A stretch of 64,000 nucleotides of DNA from Lutraria lutraria (GCA_964023205.1 OZ026842.1:11749407-11813406); one strand, 5' to 3'; positions 1-11,430 are shown, counted from the first letter of the stretch. Notes: a model not told the origin generated them from the sequence alone. Numbers and translations are program-made.

Positions 1-433
1 CTTTGTGTTCCCCATATTGGCAGTACTCTGCCTTCCTCTGTAACTCAGCAATGAAATCCATCACTGACAGTGTTCCTCTTTTTGTGTTGAGAAACTCTTG
101 GCGTTTTATATTTCTGAAGTTGTGGACTCCAAAATGATGGTCAAATTTTACAAGTACAGTATCCAAATTGTACTGGTCCTCAGCTGCCCTATGCGCTATA
201 CCTCTGTCTTCATCTGCTAAGATTTCTGGGGCCCATACGAATGAATCGTAAATTTTGACGCACTCGCGTCCCATGTTGGACAATAACACGCCAACCTTCC
301 GACGACCAGGTTTGTCATCTAATCCAAGCGCATCCAGGTGAATTAAAAAATCACGTTTATAAAGTTCCCATTCCGTTGCACCAGCATCTGGCGGATTAAA
401 TTCAGGTAAATTTCTTATACCTTCAGCAGTCAT
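1..433 (-). CDS. Gypsy-type LTR retrotransposon Gag, N-terminal 144 codons (runs off window)
   Basis: The minus strand is open from an ATG at 433 to the window edge without a stop. The product begins with a short leader, then FNPPDAGATEWELYKRDF (around residues 12-29), and later EDQYNLDTVLVKFDHHF. This Trp- and Phe-rich helical pattern resembles the amino-terminal Gag region of mollusc and cnidarian Ty3/Gypsy elements, as I recall the family. Gag would form the particle that packages element RNA. No zinc knuckle, protease or reverse transcriptase is seen because the window ends first. The ATG lies about 97 bases downstream of a tRNA-Leu-like primer-binding site, the normal place for a Gag start, and the visible frame has no break. 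The element may therefore be fairly young, but integrity cannot be judged from 433 bases. The alternative is a host gene derived from Gag. Confidence 0.72.
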   Translation of the reverse strand, partial: MTAEGIRNLPEFNPPDAGATEWELYKRDFLIHLDALGLDDKPGRRKVGVLLSNMGRECVKIYDSFVWAPEILADEDRGIAHRAAEDQYNLDTVLVKFDHHFGVHNFRNIKRQEFLNTKRGTLSVMDFIAELQRKAEYCQYGEHK

Positions 434-529
434 ATTTCTTCACTTTATCAGTCCACAAAAATGTTTAGAAAATAATATTACTACAAATTATTCAAAAATA
501 ATTCGGTTATTCCAGCTAAATAAGTTCAA

Positions 530-543
530 CCATTCTGACACCA
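530..543 (-). promoter_or_regulatory. Primer-binding site complementary to tRNA-Leu 3' end
   Basis: Read on the minus strand this is TGGTGTCAGAATGG. The plus strand carries TGACACCA, which matches the 3' end of eukaryotic tRNA-Leu (..TGACA plus CCA). It lies between the LTR edge and the Gag ATG, where minus-strand DNA synthesis would be primed. Confidence 0.65.
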
Positions 544-1023
544 TGTAATGAACTCAACGCCTGTTGGTGGGTTACTGACTTATTCACAGACTTACTCAGA
601 TAAGTACAGATAACTATACAGGTACATTCATACATGATACAAGAAGACAATACAAGTTGTGTCCCTTACATTACTAATACATGACAAAGTGAAAAAAATA
701 TAATACATTTAATGTAAAAATAAAGTCGATTTCATTGTATACAGGTTTCAGTAAAGCTTTACTCGATCGCGGCAGGTCATACCCTTCTTTGAAAATTGGA
801 CTAAAATCTCGATGATTCATCCATATGTGGAGAATTTGCCGGCTCCCGATTGAAGGATAAGTAAGTACTGGTTAGAATACAGTTCGGGTAAACTAGTTAA
901 GTGAACCGGACGACTCATACATGTATAACTGAAATATCGTAACTTGAAAAACGTCGACAAATCTACTGGAACACATACTATGTAGTTTTCTATCGAGTTA
1001 AAGTAGGACGAGTATTTGAGCAG
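544..1023 (-). mobile_element. 5' LTR region of the Gypsy-type element (outer edge not located)
   Basis: The base pair next to the primer-binding site starts TGTAATG on the plus strand, so the LTR ends ..CATTACA in its own orientation, as expected for an LTR edge. The outer edge cannot be fixed because the partner LTR lies outside the window. The stretch up to about 1020 carries no recognisable gene; a 72-codon minus-strand ORF in it has no family features. Confidence 0.35.
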
Positions 1024-1024
1024 A

Positions 1025-1212
1025 ATACAGTACAACCTCTGTAGAGCAACACCCTAATTGAGCTTCAAATATTGGCCGTTGTTTAGAGGTTGTTGCTCTA
1101 GATACAGAGGTTAAATTTAGAGTAAATATCAGCGTAGGGAAATTTTGAAGGTGTTGTTATAGAGAGGTTGTTGCTCTACAACGGGCCGCTCTGGAGAAGT
1201 TGTACTGTATTA
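1025..1212. mobile_element. MITE, ACAGTACAACCTCT terminal inverted repeats
   Basis: The left end reads ATACAGTACAACCTCT and the right end AGAAGTTGTACTGTAT, its reverse complement with one mismatch. The roughly 188-bp interior holds further pieces related to TTGTTGCTCTA. TA flanks both ends, as for Tc1/mariner-type elements. Related copies lie at 27670-27766 and 43107-43272, so this is a dispersed, non-coding family. Confidence 0.65.
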
Positions 1213-1254
1213 TCTTTTATAATCCTTAGTTCAAAGCAACTAATACACAAAAAA

Positions 1255-1405
1255 GGCAAACCTGTGTACAAAGGCCACCATTGGGTCAGACAAAATGGTG
1301 CCTTCACTGACAGACGACCTTTATTCGGATGATAGATTATTCCAAATAATGTTCTTCTTTATTCACAAGGTGGCCTTTCTTTGAAGGTTAACACAGGTTT
1401 GACTG
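1255..1405. mobile_element. MITE, CAAACCTGTGT terminal inverted repeats
   Basis: The left end GCAAACCTGTGT pairs with the right end ACACAGGTTTGAC. Just inside, AAAGGCCACC pairs with GGTGGCCTTT. About 150 bp, no coding capacity. Relatives or fragments lie at 32627-32790, 53826-53890, 55758-55865 and 56297-56405, sharing AATAAAGGCCAC and CTGTCAAT(A/T)AAGG motifs. Confidence 0.6.
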
Positions 1406-2634
1406 CAGTGTAGTTAAATCAGTTTTATGTAAAGATATCATGAAGAACGAAATTTCTTTCTCAAATAATTTTGTTCAGGAAAGTAAGCATGATGTCACTT
1501 ACTTGAAATATGTCGGGTAACTTTTACAATAGCTGTATAAACTGTATAAACAATTCTAAATCCACACACATTCCTACATGTTTCACATCTATAACGGAAG
1601 AATTCTAACCCAGTGTAGGTATAACACGCTATAAATAATGAATCCACTCATTTCTTATCTAACTTATTTGATTCAAGTTGGTTGATATTTTTACCTACCG
1701 TTGACTAGTTTACACCTGTATACGGTTTTATGATCGATTTCCGTTACTTAAGGTCGTTATAACGCTTATTAGGAAAAAATACGAAATATTCCGACTGATC
1801 GATTTCCGATAATGATATGAAGCCCAAATACCTTGGTGGTCAATAATACTGCTTACACAGGTAAATGGCATTGTTTACGGAACTGATCTAACACAAATAG
1901 GTCAATATTGTTCAGAATTCCCAGACGTAATGTACATGTAGGACAATCAATTAGTTGTTGGGAGAGGGGATACACGTATTGAATGATATATCGTAGTTAT
2001 TGACTGATTCATGATAGGATCTACAAGACGTAATTGAAATTAAAGGCTTGAAACATTCAGACATATATTACACACACACATATATATATACAATATATCG
2101 TATATATGTGCGTGTGTATAGTGATAGTGAAGATGTACATTTATAAAAAAAGGAAAACGTGCAATGATAGATAGCATATTGAAAATTCCAAATCTTATAG
2201 AAAACGAGTTTACTGTCACCCGATCGGTCTTTTTTTCTTACAAAACCATCCAAAGAAAGAGCATTTTACGGGCGAATCTCTGTCTCAGATCTCGCGATCA
2301 ACTGCTTCCTGTTGTCTATGACTGTAACTAGTTTAATCATAGGCACTCGATTTCGTGATTTTTATACATTTACAGACGTTATTTTTCAATTTCACACGTC
2401 AAACAACGCAAACCTGTCGAAAGAAAAATCTTCATTTTTTCCCTTATTGAGTGTATAAAATACTCCAAGGTAGTGAACTCGCCATATTTTCGATTGACGG
2501 TAGTGACGAAAATAAGCGTGGGTCCCGGCTTTCCTTTTAATCTACACGTGCTTTCCGGGAACCTTGCTTCCGTTGTAGTGTTCCCCAACTTTAAACGTTT
2601 TGACAGCTTTTACAAGTATAATCTTATGTGACGT
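1406..2634. other. Intergenic, no gene recognised
   Basis: AT-rich sequence. An alternating purine-pyrimidine inverted microsatellite lies at 2070-2119. A 69-codon minus-strand ORF at 2379-2588 is somewhat GC-richer than its surroundings but shows no motif, signal peptide or splice context that I recognise. Confidence 0.5.
2070..2119. repeat. (CA)n(TA)n inverted microsatellite
   Basis: ACACACACATATATATA is followed after a short spacer by TATATATGTGCGTGTGT. The tract is both alternating purine-pyrimidine and self-complementary, so it could form a hairpin or Z-DNA. Confidence 0.7.
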
Positions 2635-2825
2635 CAGAGGGTGACAATCCGTAATGTTACCCCGTGACATTACATTTCGACCTCTCGCCATCCTCAGTTG
2701 TTAGCATGTTCTTTGCATTCTTTTATTTCTAAATCATTGTTTTGCTCGGAATAATAAAATAAATATCACATCGCCTCGGTCGACATTACTTGTATCGGGT
2801 GAACATTACGTTCTGTCACCCTCTG
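2635..2825. mobile_element. MITE-like element, CAGAGGGTGACA termini
   Basis: CAGAGGGTGACAATCCGTAA at the left is matched in reverse complement at 2803-2825 (AACATTACGTTCTGTCACCC and following bases), giving about 23-bp terminal inverted repeats with few mismatches. The 190-bp interior is non-coding. No target-site duplication can be assigned confidently. Confidence 0.6.
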
Positions 2826-5800
2826 TCGGATGTGACATTTATAATTATACTATTGTATTGAATGCTAGATAAAGAAATGTTTGCAAATTTAATTGACTAA
2901 TCTTTCTTTAAAAGGGAAATATAATAGTATTATGTTTAGTAGTTTCACAGAATTGATACAAAGTTGGTTCCCTTTATACAGATTGTATATTGAAAACATC
3001 AAATAAATCAAGATTGTTATTACTAAGTATACTATCTTAGATTGGTTTATTATATATTATACGTCACAAAGACAACAATATGGATAAGTTTAAATATCAT
3101 ACTATACTGTACATTGTCATTTGTATCATTTACTTTTTTGGTAATTCCAATACTATGTGTGTGTTTGCTTAGTATGAAACTCACTTATTTAACCAATCAT
3201 TAATATACGAATGACAGCCACCTGTGAATTAACGTCAATCGGTTAAATCCTGAGTGGCATTTGTTCACAGAATCAACAGATCAGGAACTGACTTTATCAT
3301 TTCAATGTACATTGTATATCGAGTTTGATAGTCGGTATATTAAATAATTAATTATGTAGTTTAAAAACGTCATAACATCAATAAATATGGATTATGAAAT
3401 CTCTGAAAGTGTTCCGTGTCCGAAATATATTTTAACTTACCAATCTTGTCAAGATGTTGTACATACTATGCAAGTAAGTCCAGAATTTGAATAAAAACAC
3501 AGCTTAACGACATAACTATTGATTAATAAAGCATCAATGTCCCGTAATTATCTTTAAAACATTATTTTTATCACGTCGGAAAGTCTTAATGTAATGTAAT
3601 CTCATTACAGTCATTGTTTAATGCCTAAGAATACATGCGTCATTTAAAGTCCAAACGATACAAAATAGTAAACATTTTCTTTCCAGACTTCACATCATAA
3701 GCTAGCACAATATTCATACTTCATGCATTAAGCTGATTAATCCGACATTTTCCTAACATCCTTTTATCCTCACAACTAAACGCAGTAATTAGGGAGTATC
3801 TTTATTGTAAAGTCATAGAAGGTTAGGTAACACATCTATTCCCTGCCAAAAAAACGGCAATTTATAAGGCATGGTGCCCAATAACATGGTACATTATCTG
3901 TCAAAAGGGATCTTTTCATACGTCTTCGATTATATGTACTCACGTAAAAAAGCTTTGTAGCCCGTCTCGTAGACATTAATGTTCAGATACGTGCAATAGC
4001 ATGTCTTAAATTAAGCCAACAACCAATTTTGTAATGAGGAAAACTCGTTTGATTTCAGTACCACAAGAAGTCTGATACTTACGTTAATATTCAAGAAAAC
4101 GATTAGTTCACGAATAAAGCTTAAGTTATTAACTAAAAATCAAACAAAAAAACATTTTATTTTTGAATTTATTTATGTATTAATGAGCACATAAAGGTGC
4201 ATAAAGTTTAATCTTGGCCGTAGATTAATCCGAAAAAGTGCAGCAGAATTAAGATTTTGATTGGTAAACAACACGGTTAACTGAACGTATAAGCGGGAAA
4301 AATGATAGTGACTGAAAAGCATGAATAACGACTCTATTACACTCATGAAGAATTTTTTTGAACAACTGTACAGTTTATTTCAACTGGTTGTCGGTATTTG
4401 TGCCAATATAAACTGAATTGTTTGTGATTATTGTGACAATTCAGTGATTTTTGTCCTTCTATACTGTCTCTGAATTATTTTTAATGACAGGTTGCCCACC
4501 TATATACTTTATGAAGGAAACTCTCTTAAACTAGGTTGTCCCCCAAAAGACTTATAGAAAGAAAAAAATATTTCGGGTAGGGGGCAATTAACTCACTAAT
4601 TCGAAGACTGTCTATAGCAGCTAGGGGCTATTAAAATTCTTTAAAATCATGCAGTTTTCCCTTAAAATTTAATTTACATCAAGTTTTTTCTTCCCCTCTT
4701 ATAAAAAATATGTGTTATTTTCCCCAAATTTACAGAAGAGGCCCCTTCCCCTGATAATATTCTTATTATGACAGAAACACAGGGTTACAGCTCCATATTC
4801 TTGTGGACAGAAATTCTCATAGTATCTGCTAAATTAATGGATAAAAAAATATAATCTATTCTGAATATCACCCAACAAAATTCAATATTTATTGGCTCAT
4901 TTGAAAAACATTCAATTTTTTAATCCAAGGATTCTGTTGTAATCTATTTGCTATGTATGATTTTTTATTTTATTATTACAGACAAACCCCAGCTTCACAA
5001 CTTATTGTACAGAGAATCCTCTAGAAAATATAGACACACCTGAAGGAAATGATATCAATTGGAACTCATGACCCAGCGATTGACTGAAACAGTGGACAGT
5101 TTTAAAAACAATTATAAACAGTGCCTGGAAGAACAGAGCAAACAAATTTATTACGACTTTTAAAGTGTTGTGCCATGACATATTCTTATATTTGGATGTG
5201 AATTGATTTTCATTGACTAAATGACCCATACTTGACGGCAGAAATTTTGGATAGATCTAAGGTTAGTAATATTTATACTTACATTGTCATTTTTTCATCG
5301 AATTGTGCATATTTCCAAATTGTCTGTCTATTCTTTGAATCTTTCAAATATTTTCTTGTGTCACAAGCCTTTCTATTTTGAATTTGTGAGAAATTATATA
5401 TATATATATAAGTACTTGACAAGGGTAAATTAGTTCTGTTATACTGCTCACAGGGATTCGGCGATTTCTCGGATAATAAACAATAGATGATAGAAAGTTT
5501 ATATTGGTTGGATAGATAAATGGTTAGGCTACAAGATGCGTACATGCATTTATATTTTCTCCTTCAGAAAAACAATTACGGGGCAAAAACTCTTGCGTGG
5601 TAGTGTCGTCCGTACAAAAGACTTGTTTCCCTTGTTTTATATATTATATAGTATACATTTATAGTGAACAAAATCAAAGAGCCATATCCCTGTGGTTATA
5701 CTCTGCTACTTTAAAAAAATCTTCCAACAAATAATTGAACAGTATAGAATATTTGTGCCAGAATAGACTTATTACATTTCTTAATATTAATTAAATTTTA

Positions 5801-5850
5801 AAAATATGTTTAAAAAATTGAAACTAAAAAATGGTGAATATTGATGATCT
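2826..5850. other. AT-rich intergenic region, no gene recognised
   Basis: No ORF of note, no RNA gene and no clear repeat structure beyond a short (TA)n at about 5397-5410. The minus-strand ORFs at 5002-5229 and 5279-5545 have low-complexity, hydrophobic, family-less translations and look like chance. Confidence 0.5.
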
Positions 5851-6300
5851 AATTCAAACAGTTTTATTGGCATCCTCACCAAATTTGATGGAAATGTTTA
5901 TGGGCATGAGGTCTCAGCCAACTTTGATAACCAGCCCAATCTGTCCGGGCTCTTCTGAGTTATGCCCTCTGATGACTTGAAATTTGACTAAAAATATGCA
6001 CGTCAGTATTTTCCCGACCCAGTGGTAGGGGGGGGGGGGGGGGGAAGGGCGATGGGCATGCACAGGACTTTAGACAGAAGACCATTTACAACAGGTGGGG
6101 ATTTGATAAACTTAATGACTTCGGGTCCTGGGAAATAGACTTAGGTTGGGTTTTACATCCCTGTCGCATTTGATACACCAAGTAGGCTCTCTAGGGTAGG
6201 AACTTAGACAAATACGGTTGTCTCTAGGTGGGAGATTTAGACATCAAAATTATAAAGGCGTCAAATTCCTATGGGTCAGCCCCCCCCCCCCCCCCCTTAT
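5850..6300. repeat. Dispersed repeat modules, opposite-strand copies at 9640-10190
   Basis: Two modules occur. The first (about 5880-5990) contains GGGCATGAGGTCTCAGCC, CCAGCCCAAT and AGTTATGCCC. The second (about 6040-6300) contains GGACTTTAGACAGAAGACC and ends in a poly-C run. Both have reverse-complement relatives right of the foldback element. A poly-G run (about 6029-6045) and a poly-C run (about 6282-6298) mark the second module. Confidence 0.6.
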
Positions 6301-6659
6301 GTTATGCCCCTGTTCATTTAAATAGCCACTGAGCAACAATAAACTTGTATAAAATCATCTCTGAGTTGGAGTTCTAATGTAAGTGTTTACAAATAAAATA
6401 GAGAAACACTACATGTACTACCAAAGGAGGCATAAGAAGTGTGTGCCTGGTAGAGCAGTATGGGTTGTCATTCCATGTACTTCCATTAGAAGAGCATCCT
6501 GTCTAAATCATGATGCCTTGGATTCACACAAATGATTTATTTGGTCATGGAAAACTGATACATGTATCCTAATTCCTATTGATTTGTGTGTGATATGTTA
6601 TATATTTATAACAGTTCTGTCGTTTGACTTTAAAATTCACTTAAATATGGACCAAGTTG

Positions 6660-6690
6660 TTGGACTACCCCCCCCCCCCCCCCCCAACTC
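6660..6690. repeat. Poly-C homopolymer run
   Basis: An uninterrupted run of more than 15 C within otherwise AT-rich sequence. Sequencing length in such runs is unreliable. Confidence 0.8.
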
Positions 6691-6766
6691 ACACACATTC
6701 AGTCATTCACCATACTGCGTTGGTTCAAGTTTTTGATAAAGTTCAGTAACTTGAATATTATCATAT

Positions 6767-7020
6767 ACATTCAACTCATACTTGGAATTATTCCTTACGG
6801 GGACAAGGCACATCTGTAGGATAAGTGGCATAAGTATGTCAACAGTATTTTCAGAGTTATGTCCCTTCTTAACTTAGAAACTTTGTTAAAATAGGTAAAA
6901 TAGTACAATATCTTGAAGACTTTCAAAGATATTCAACTCAAACTTTAATACTTCCTTAAGGGGACAAGCAGCATAACTCTGTCAACAGTGTTTTCAGAGT
7001 TATGTCCCTTTTTAACTTAG
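6767..7020. repeat. Two direct copies of a bivalve-type dispersed repeat
   Basis: A segment containing ATTCAACTCA, TTCCTTA.GGGGACAAG, TCAACAGT.TTTTCAGAG and TTATGTCCCTT..TAACTTAGA occurs twice, about 160 bp apart (about 6767-6880 and 6930-7020). The phrase 'cagagttatg(t/c)ccctt' also occurs in 21400-21560, so the family is dispersed. It is non-coding. Confidence 0.6.
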
Positions 7021-7304
7021 ATTTTTCTCAATTGTCAAGCATTTTATTATACTGAAGACTTATAAAAATCGAGCATGCTGTCTTCTGATAGCTCTTGTTG
7101 ATAGCTCTAGTTAGTATTGAAGCTGACATACAGTTGAATCTCGTCATGTCAAATTCGTTTATTATCAAAATTTCGATTATGTCAAACTGTTTCTTCAATA
7201 TTTGGTGTGAAGAATTGTCTAGTAGACCTGTACTTAGTTTTCAAATCCTGGCCCCGGGGTCAAAATTGTCTGTCCCCAGGGTCAATTGATTATATAATTA
7301 TTCT

Positions 7305-7352
7305 TTTTTCTGGTTAGCGATATAGGGCCAATAATGGCGCTCTTGTTAGTTT
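7305..7352 (+). repeat. 3'-end fragment of the GCTCACCTGA dispersed family
   Basis: GTTAGCGATATAGGGCC followed by GCTCTTGTTAG matches the tail of the elements at 20958-21776 and 42556-42594 (GTGAGCGATA..GGCC..CTTGTT). No head is present, so it is a truncated copy. Confidence 0.5.
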
Positions 7353-7556
7353 TTCATTCATATCTTCTAACTTGGTATATTTCAGGAGTAGCCACATTGA
7401 TTTAGATAGCTTCAACTGTTGCCCATGAAGTTGGTAACAGCATCATTGTTTAGCATTGAAGGAAATTCAATGATTGTCTACAGGGACAATTGGAAGGTAA
7501 GAGAAATGTATTTTTGTTTGTCCTACCTTTAGGTAGTAGAACTTACATTTCTCTTA

Positions 7557-8395
7557 CTTAATTTCACTCATTTAGGTTTCATTTAGGTTAGGTGTTCTTA
7601 ACGGGTTTAATCACTTTGCAGGTTCTGTTAGGATTCATTTACTTTCCAGGTTCGGTTAGGATTCATTTAGGTTTCATATATAGGTTTCATTAGGTTAGGT
7701 GTTCTATACAAGTTTAATTACTTGCCAGGTTCTGTTAGGATTCATCATTGTCTGCGGGCAGTCCGGAACCCATTTTGACCTCCCAAATTAATTTAGGTTT
7801 CCTATAGGTTTCATTTTGGTTAGGTGTTCTTTACAGGTTTAATTACGTTGCAGGTTCTGTTAGGATTCATAATTGTCAGCGGGCGATCTGGATTACATTT
7901 TTGACCGCCCGAAATCATTTAGGTTTCATTTAGGTTAGGTGTTCTTTACGGGTTTAATTACTTTGCAGGTTCTGTTAGGATTCATCATTGTCTGCGGGTG
8001 GTCTGGGTTCCATTTTGACCGCCCGAAATCATTTAGGTTTCATTTAGGCCAGGTGTTCTTTACGGGTTTAATTACTATGCAGGTTCTGTTAGGATTCATC
8101 ATTGTCTGCGGGTGGTCTGGATTCCATTTTGACCGCCCGAATTCATTTAGGTTTCATTTAGGTTAGGTGTTCTTTACGGGTTTAATTACTTAGAAAGTTA
8201 TCTTAGGATTCGTCATTGTCTGCGGGCGGTCTGGATTCCATTTTGACCGTCCAAATTCATTTAGGCTTCATTTAGGTTTGGGGTACTTTACGGGTTTAAT
8301 TACTTTGCAGTTTCTGTTAGGATTCATTTACTTTGCAGCTTGTGTTTGGATTCATTTAGGTTTCATATACGTTTCATTTAGGTTAGGTGTTCTTT
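7557..8395 (+). repeat. 117-bp tandem repeat, forward block (about 7 units)
   Basis: Units begin near AGGTTTCATTTAGGTTAGG. Because 117 is divisible by three, one frame stays open across two units (7939-8166) and repeats the 39-residue motif starting VFFTGLIT. That translation follows from the period and is not evidence of a gene. Confidence 0.8.
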
Positions 8396-9100
8396 ACCTA
8401 AATGAAACCTAAATGAATTCGGGCGGTCAAAATGGAATTCACACCTCCCGCAGACAATGATGAATCCTAACAGAACCTGCAAAGTAATTAAACCCGTAAA
8501 GAACGCCTAACCTAAATGAACCCTAAATGAAATCTAAATGAATCCTAACAGAACCTGCAAAGTAAATGAATCCTAACAGAACCTGCAAAGTAATTAAACC
8601 CGTAAAGTACCCCTAACCTAAATGAAACCTAAATGAATCCTAACAGAACCTGCAAAGTAAATGAATCCTAACAGAACCTGCAAAGTAATTAAACCCGTAA
8701 AGAACGCCTAACCTAAATGAACCCTAAATGAAATCTAAATGAATCCTAACAGAACCTGCAAAGTAAATGAATCCTAACAGAAACTGCAAAGTAATTAAAC
8801 CCGTAAAGTACCCCAAAATTGAAATTCACACCGCCCGCAGACAAATGATGAATTCTTAAAAGCCCCTTAAACTAAATAAAACCTAAAGAGCCCTAAAAAT
8901 GGAAGACCTTAGCTTTAAAGAACCAATTAAATTCCCTTAATCTTAAAGCCAGATATAAGACTTCGATCAATGTGCCCTCCTAACCAAAGTCAGATATCTT
9001 TATAGGCTTTGAAATTGAATGAATCCAGATGAATTCTGAAAGACCCTTAAGCAAAATGAAACCTAAATAAATTCGGGCGATCAAAATGGAATCCTGACCG
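8396..9100 (-). repeat. 117-bp tandem repeat, inverted block
   Basis: Same consensus as 7557-8395 in reverse orientation, with shortened hybrid units in which AATCCTAACAGAACCTGCAA is repeated without the GC-rich part. From about 8870 the copies decay. A second, longer duplication (GCCAGATATAAGACTTCGAT) occurs at about 8950 and 9130. Confidence 0.75.
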
Positions 9101-9639
9101 CCCGCAGACAAATTAAATTCCCTTAACCTTAAAGCCAGATATAAGACTTCGATCAACGTGCCCTGTTAACCGAAGTCAGATATCTTTTTAGGCTTTGAAA
9201 TTAAATGAATCCAGATGAATTCTAAAAGACCCTTAAGCTAAATGGAATATTAAGTTAAACTTTAAAAAGCCCTTAACATTATTGAAAGAGCCAAGAACCT
9301 GAAAAAACTTTAACGTAACTGAACCCGTAAACTACTAAATGGAACCTAATGAATAGCGGCAGACTAAAATGAATACAGTGAAATTAAATAAGAGAAATGT
9401 AAGTTCTGCTGCCTAAAGGTAGGACAAACAAAAATTACATTTCTCTCATTGTCCCTGTTAACATCCATTGGACTTCCTTTCATGCAGTAAGATCTTCAAT
9501 GCTAATAAACAATGATGCTGTAACCAATTTCATGGGCAAGTCAATGACTCAGTGCGGCTACTCCTGAAATATATCAAGTAAGGAGATATGAATGAACATT
9601 CATTCATGAACAGAACAAACAAGATTGGAGGTTATTTGC

Positions 9640-10190
9640 CTCTCATTTACCTGAATGTAATGTCAGTTCAAACTTTTTCAAACTCAAAAATATGTGCAAA
9701 CAAGATTGATAATTGGTGGACTTAGAGGGCTTACACCACATTTTTAATCAATTTTTAATGTATCAAGGGGCATAACTAAAAAGAGCCAGGAGTAATTGGG
9801 CTGGTTATTAAATTTTGTTTTGAGATCATATAACGATAAACATTTCCATCAAGTTTGAAGAAGATCGGTTGATGATTGGTCAACTTAGAGGGCAGATACT
9901 GCATTATCAGTCAATTTTCAATGTATCAAGGGGCATACTCTCAACAGCGCCAGGGACAATTATGCTGGTTATTGAACTTGACCGATATCTCATGCACGCA
10001 TCGAGGGGGGGGGAGGAAGCGGTCTGACCCAAGGGAATTTGACATTTTTAAAATTTTGATGTCTAAATCCCAACCCTATAGATAACCATATTCGTCTAAA
10101 TCCTTAGAACCTACTTTATCAAATTCCCACCTGTTGTAAATCATGGTCTTCTGTCTAAAGTCCCGTGTATGCCCACTATCAAACACTCAG
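9640..10190. repeat. Dispersed repeat modules, reverse-complement relatives of 5850-6300
   Basis: Two copies of a module of about 168 bp (GACTTAGAGGGC.., TGTATCAAGGGGCATA.., TGGTTATT.AA) lie at about 9713-9880 and 9881-9990. A module containing TTCCCACCTGTTGTAAAT and CTTCTGTCTAAAGTCC follows at 10005-10180. These match 5850-6300 on the opposite strand. A 134-codon ORF at 10143-10547 starts in the repeat and has no recognisable domain. Confidence 0.55.
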
Positions 10191-11430
10191 CAAAAGGAGT
10201 GCCCAGTGCTCTTTTGGCCATTTCAAAATTCCAGCAACTTTTTCAAAATGTATAAAACATTAAATTGTGTTCACAACAAGGCTGATATGCCTAATGACAT
10301 CAAAATTAGAAGACGATCCTGTATCAGACCAATTTGCTCTTTCTTGAAGTTGTTACTGCCTATCTTTTCTCTTTCCTATCGCTTATTCTCGAAACTCGTA
10401 TCTCTTTCTTCTCATTCTAATTCCAACCAAAAATTTTCGAGTTCATGTTGCTTTAATCGAAACTTATATTTTACAACAACAAGAGAGAGATTTTGTTTGT
10501 CCAAAAAAAATCCTTATCCACAAGATATCTTAACAAAATATTTATAATTTCTGACGTACATACGGAAGACCAAACAGTTTGCATGAAATTTTCTAAAAGA
10601 AATGACATGATTGTTTGCTGCTGGTTTCACTCACGAAAATCTATGTTATTATTCGAAAGATAAGAATAAACTGAAAATATTTCGAAACATGAAGTGCAAT
10701 TTAATGAACCAAGTATAGTTAAAAATATTGATCTTTTGAAATTCAAAAATGTTAATGAACTTTAGAAGTCTATAAACTTGCATCTCTAAAAATTTTGATA
10801 AAGGAAGATTAATTATTACTTTACAAGAAAATTGTTTGTTTAATTATTGCTACCAATAGATACAAAGTTTAATACAATGTTAATGTTATTTATAAATAAT
10901 ATGGTGCTCATTTCTAAATATAATTCAATTATCATTATGCTATTGACCATATATGAGTAAAAATGTAAATATGTTGAATGTTAGACTTTGCCTTTGTCCT
11001 GAATAAACTGTCTATATACAAATGAGATGTAAATTTGTTCGGAATGAAAAGTTATAATTTTGTTGTTAATATGAACCCTTTTTGCAAAAACATGTTTTCA
11101 AAATATCATAAATTTCAAGTTTATCTAAGGTAGTTTAGGTAATTGTACAATGTCATGCACTCTTCTATTGAATCTGTTTAAAAAACAACCCTGTTGTCTT
11201 TAATACCTTAAAGAGAACAGCAATATTTTCATACTGTTACCACAATGTTGCTAAATTAAAAAAGATCAGTTAGCATAATTTCAAGTTAGTTAAATCTCAA
11301 TTAGTTTCAGTTTATAAGAATGAAGTTAAGGTAAAGAAAACTATATTAACAGAGGTCAACATGATAAATTAATATAATATATATCCATATGAGTAAAACG
11401 AACAAAATACACGAAGAGTAAAATAAACCA
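10191..11430. other. AT-rich intergenic region, no gene recognised
   Basis: Only low-complexity AT-rich sequence and the tail of the chance ORF noted in the preceding entry. No RNA gene or tandem repeat is seen. Confidence 0.45.

Larger units (their letters stand above)
7352..9600. mobile_element. Foldback element with inverted arms and 117-bp internal repeats
   Basis: The outer ends are inverted copies of each other: 7368-7500 contains TTTCAGGAGTAGCCAC, CATCATTGTTTAGCATTGA and GGGACAATTGGAAGG, and 9430-9590 contains the complements. Inside, plus-strand 117-bp units (7557-8395) contain TTTACGGGTTTAATTACTTT, GCAGGTTCTGTTAGGATTCA and GTCTGCGGGCGGTCTGG. The same units continue in the opposite orientation from 8396 to about 8870, with decayed copies to about 9100. 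The turning point is a 12-bp stem at 8372-8383 and 8396-8407 around a 12-base loop. A smaller pair of TAAGAGAAATGTA repeats sits at each end (about 7499-7560 and 9388-9460). No transposase is visible, so it would be non-autonomous. Confidence 0.7.

Noticed and set aside
2379..2588. 69-codon minus-strand ORF (starts MGNTTTEARFPEST)
   Set aside because: Composition is better than most chance ORFs here, but no family, promoter or exon partner can be supported.
7939..8166. 75-codon ORF with two perfect-looking peptide repeats
   Set aside because: Direct consequence of the 117-bp tandem repeat in the foldback element.
10143..10547. 134-codon plus-strand ORF
   Set aside because: It starts inside a dispersed repeat, has no domain or splice context, and its Ser/Phe/Lys-rich composition fits chance in AT-rich DNA.
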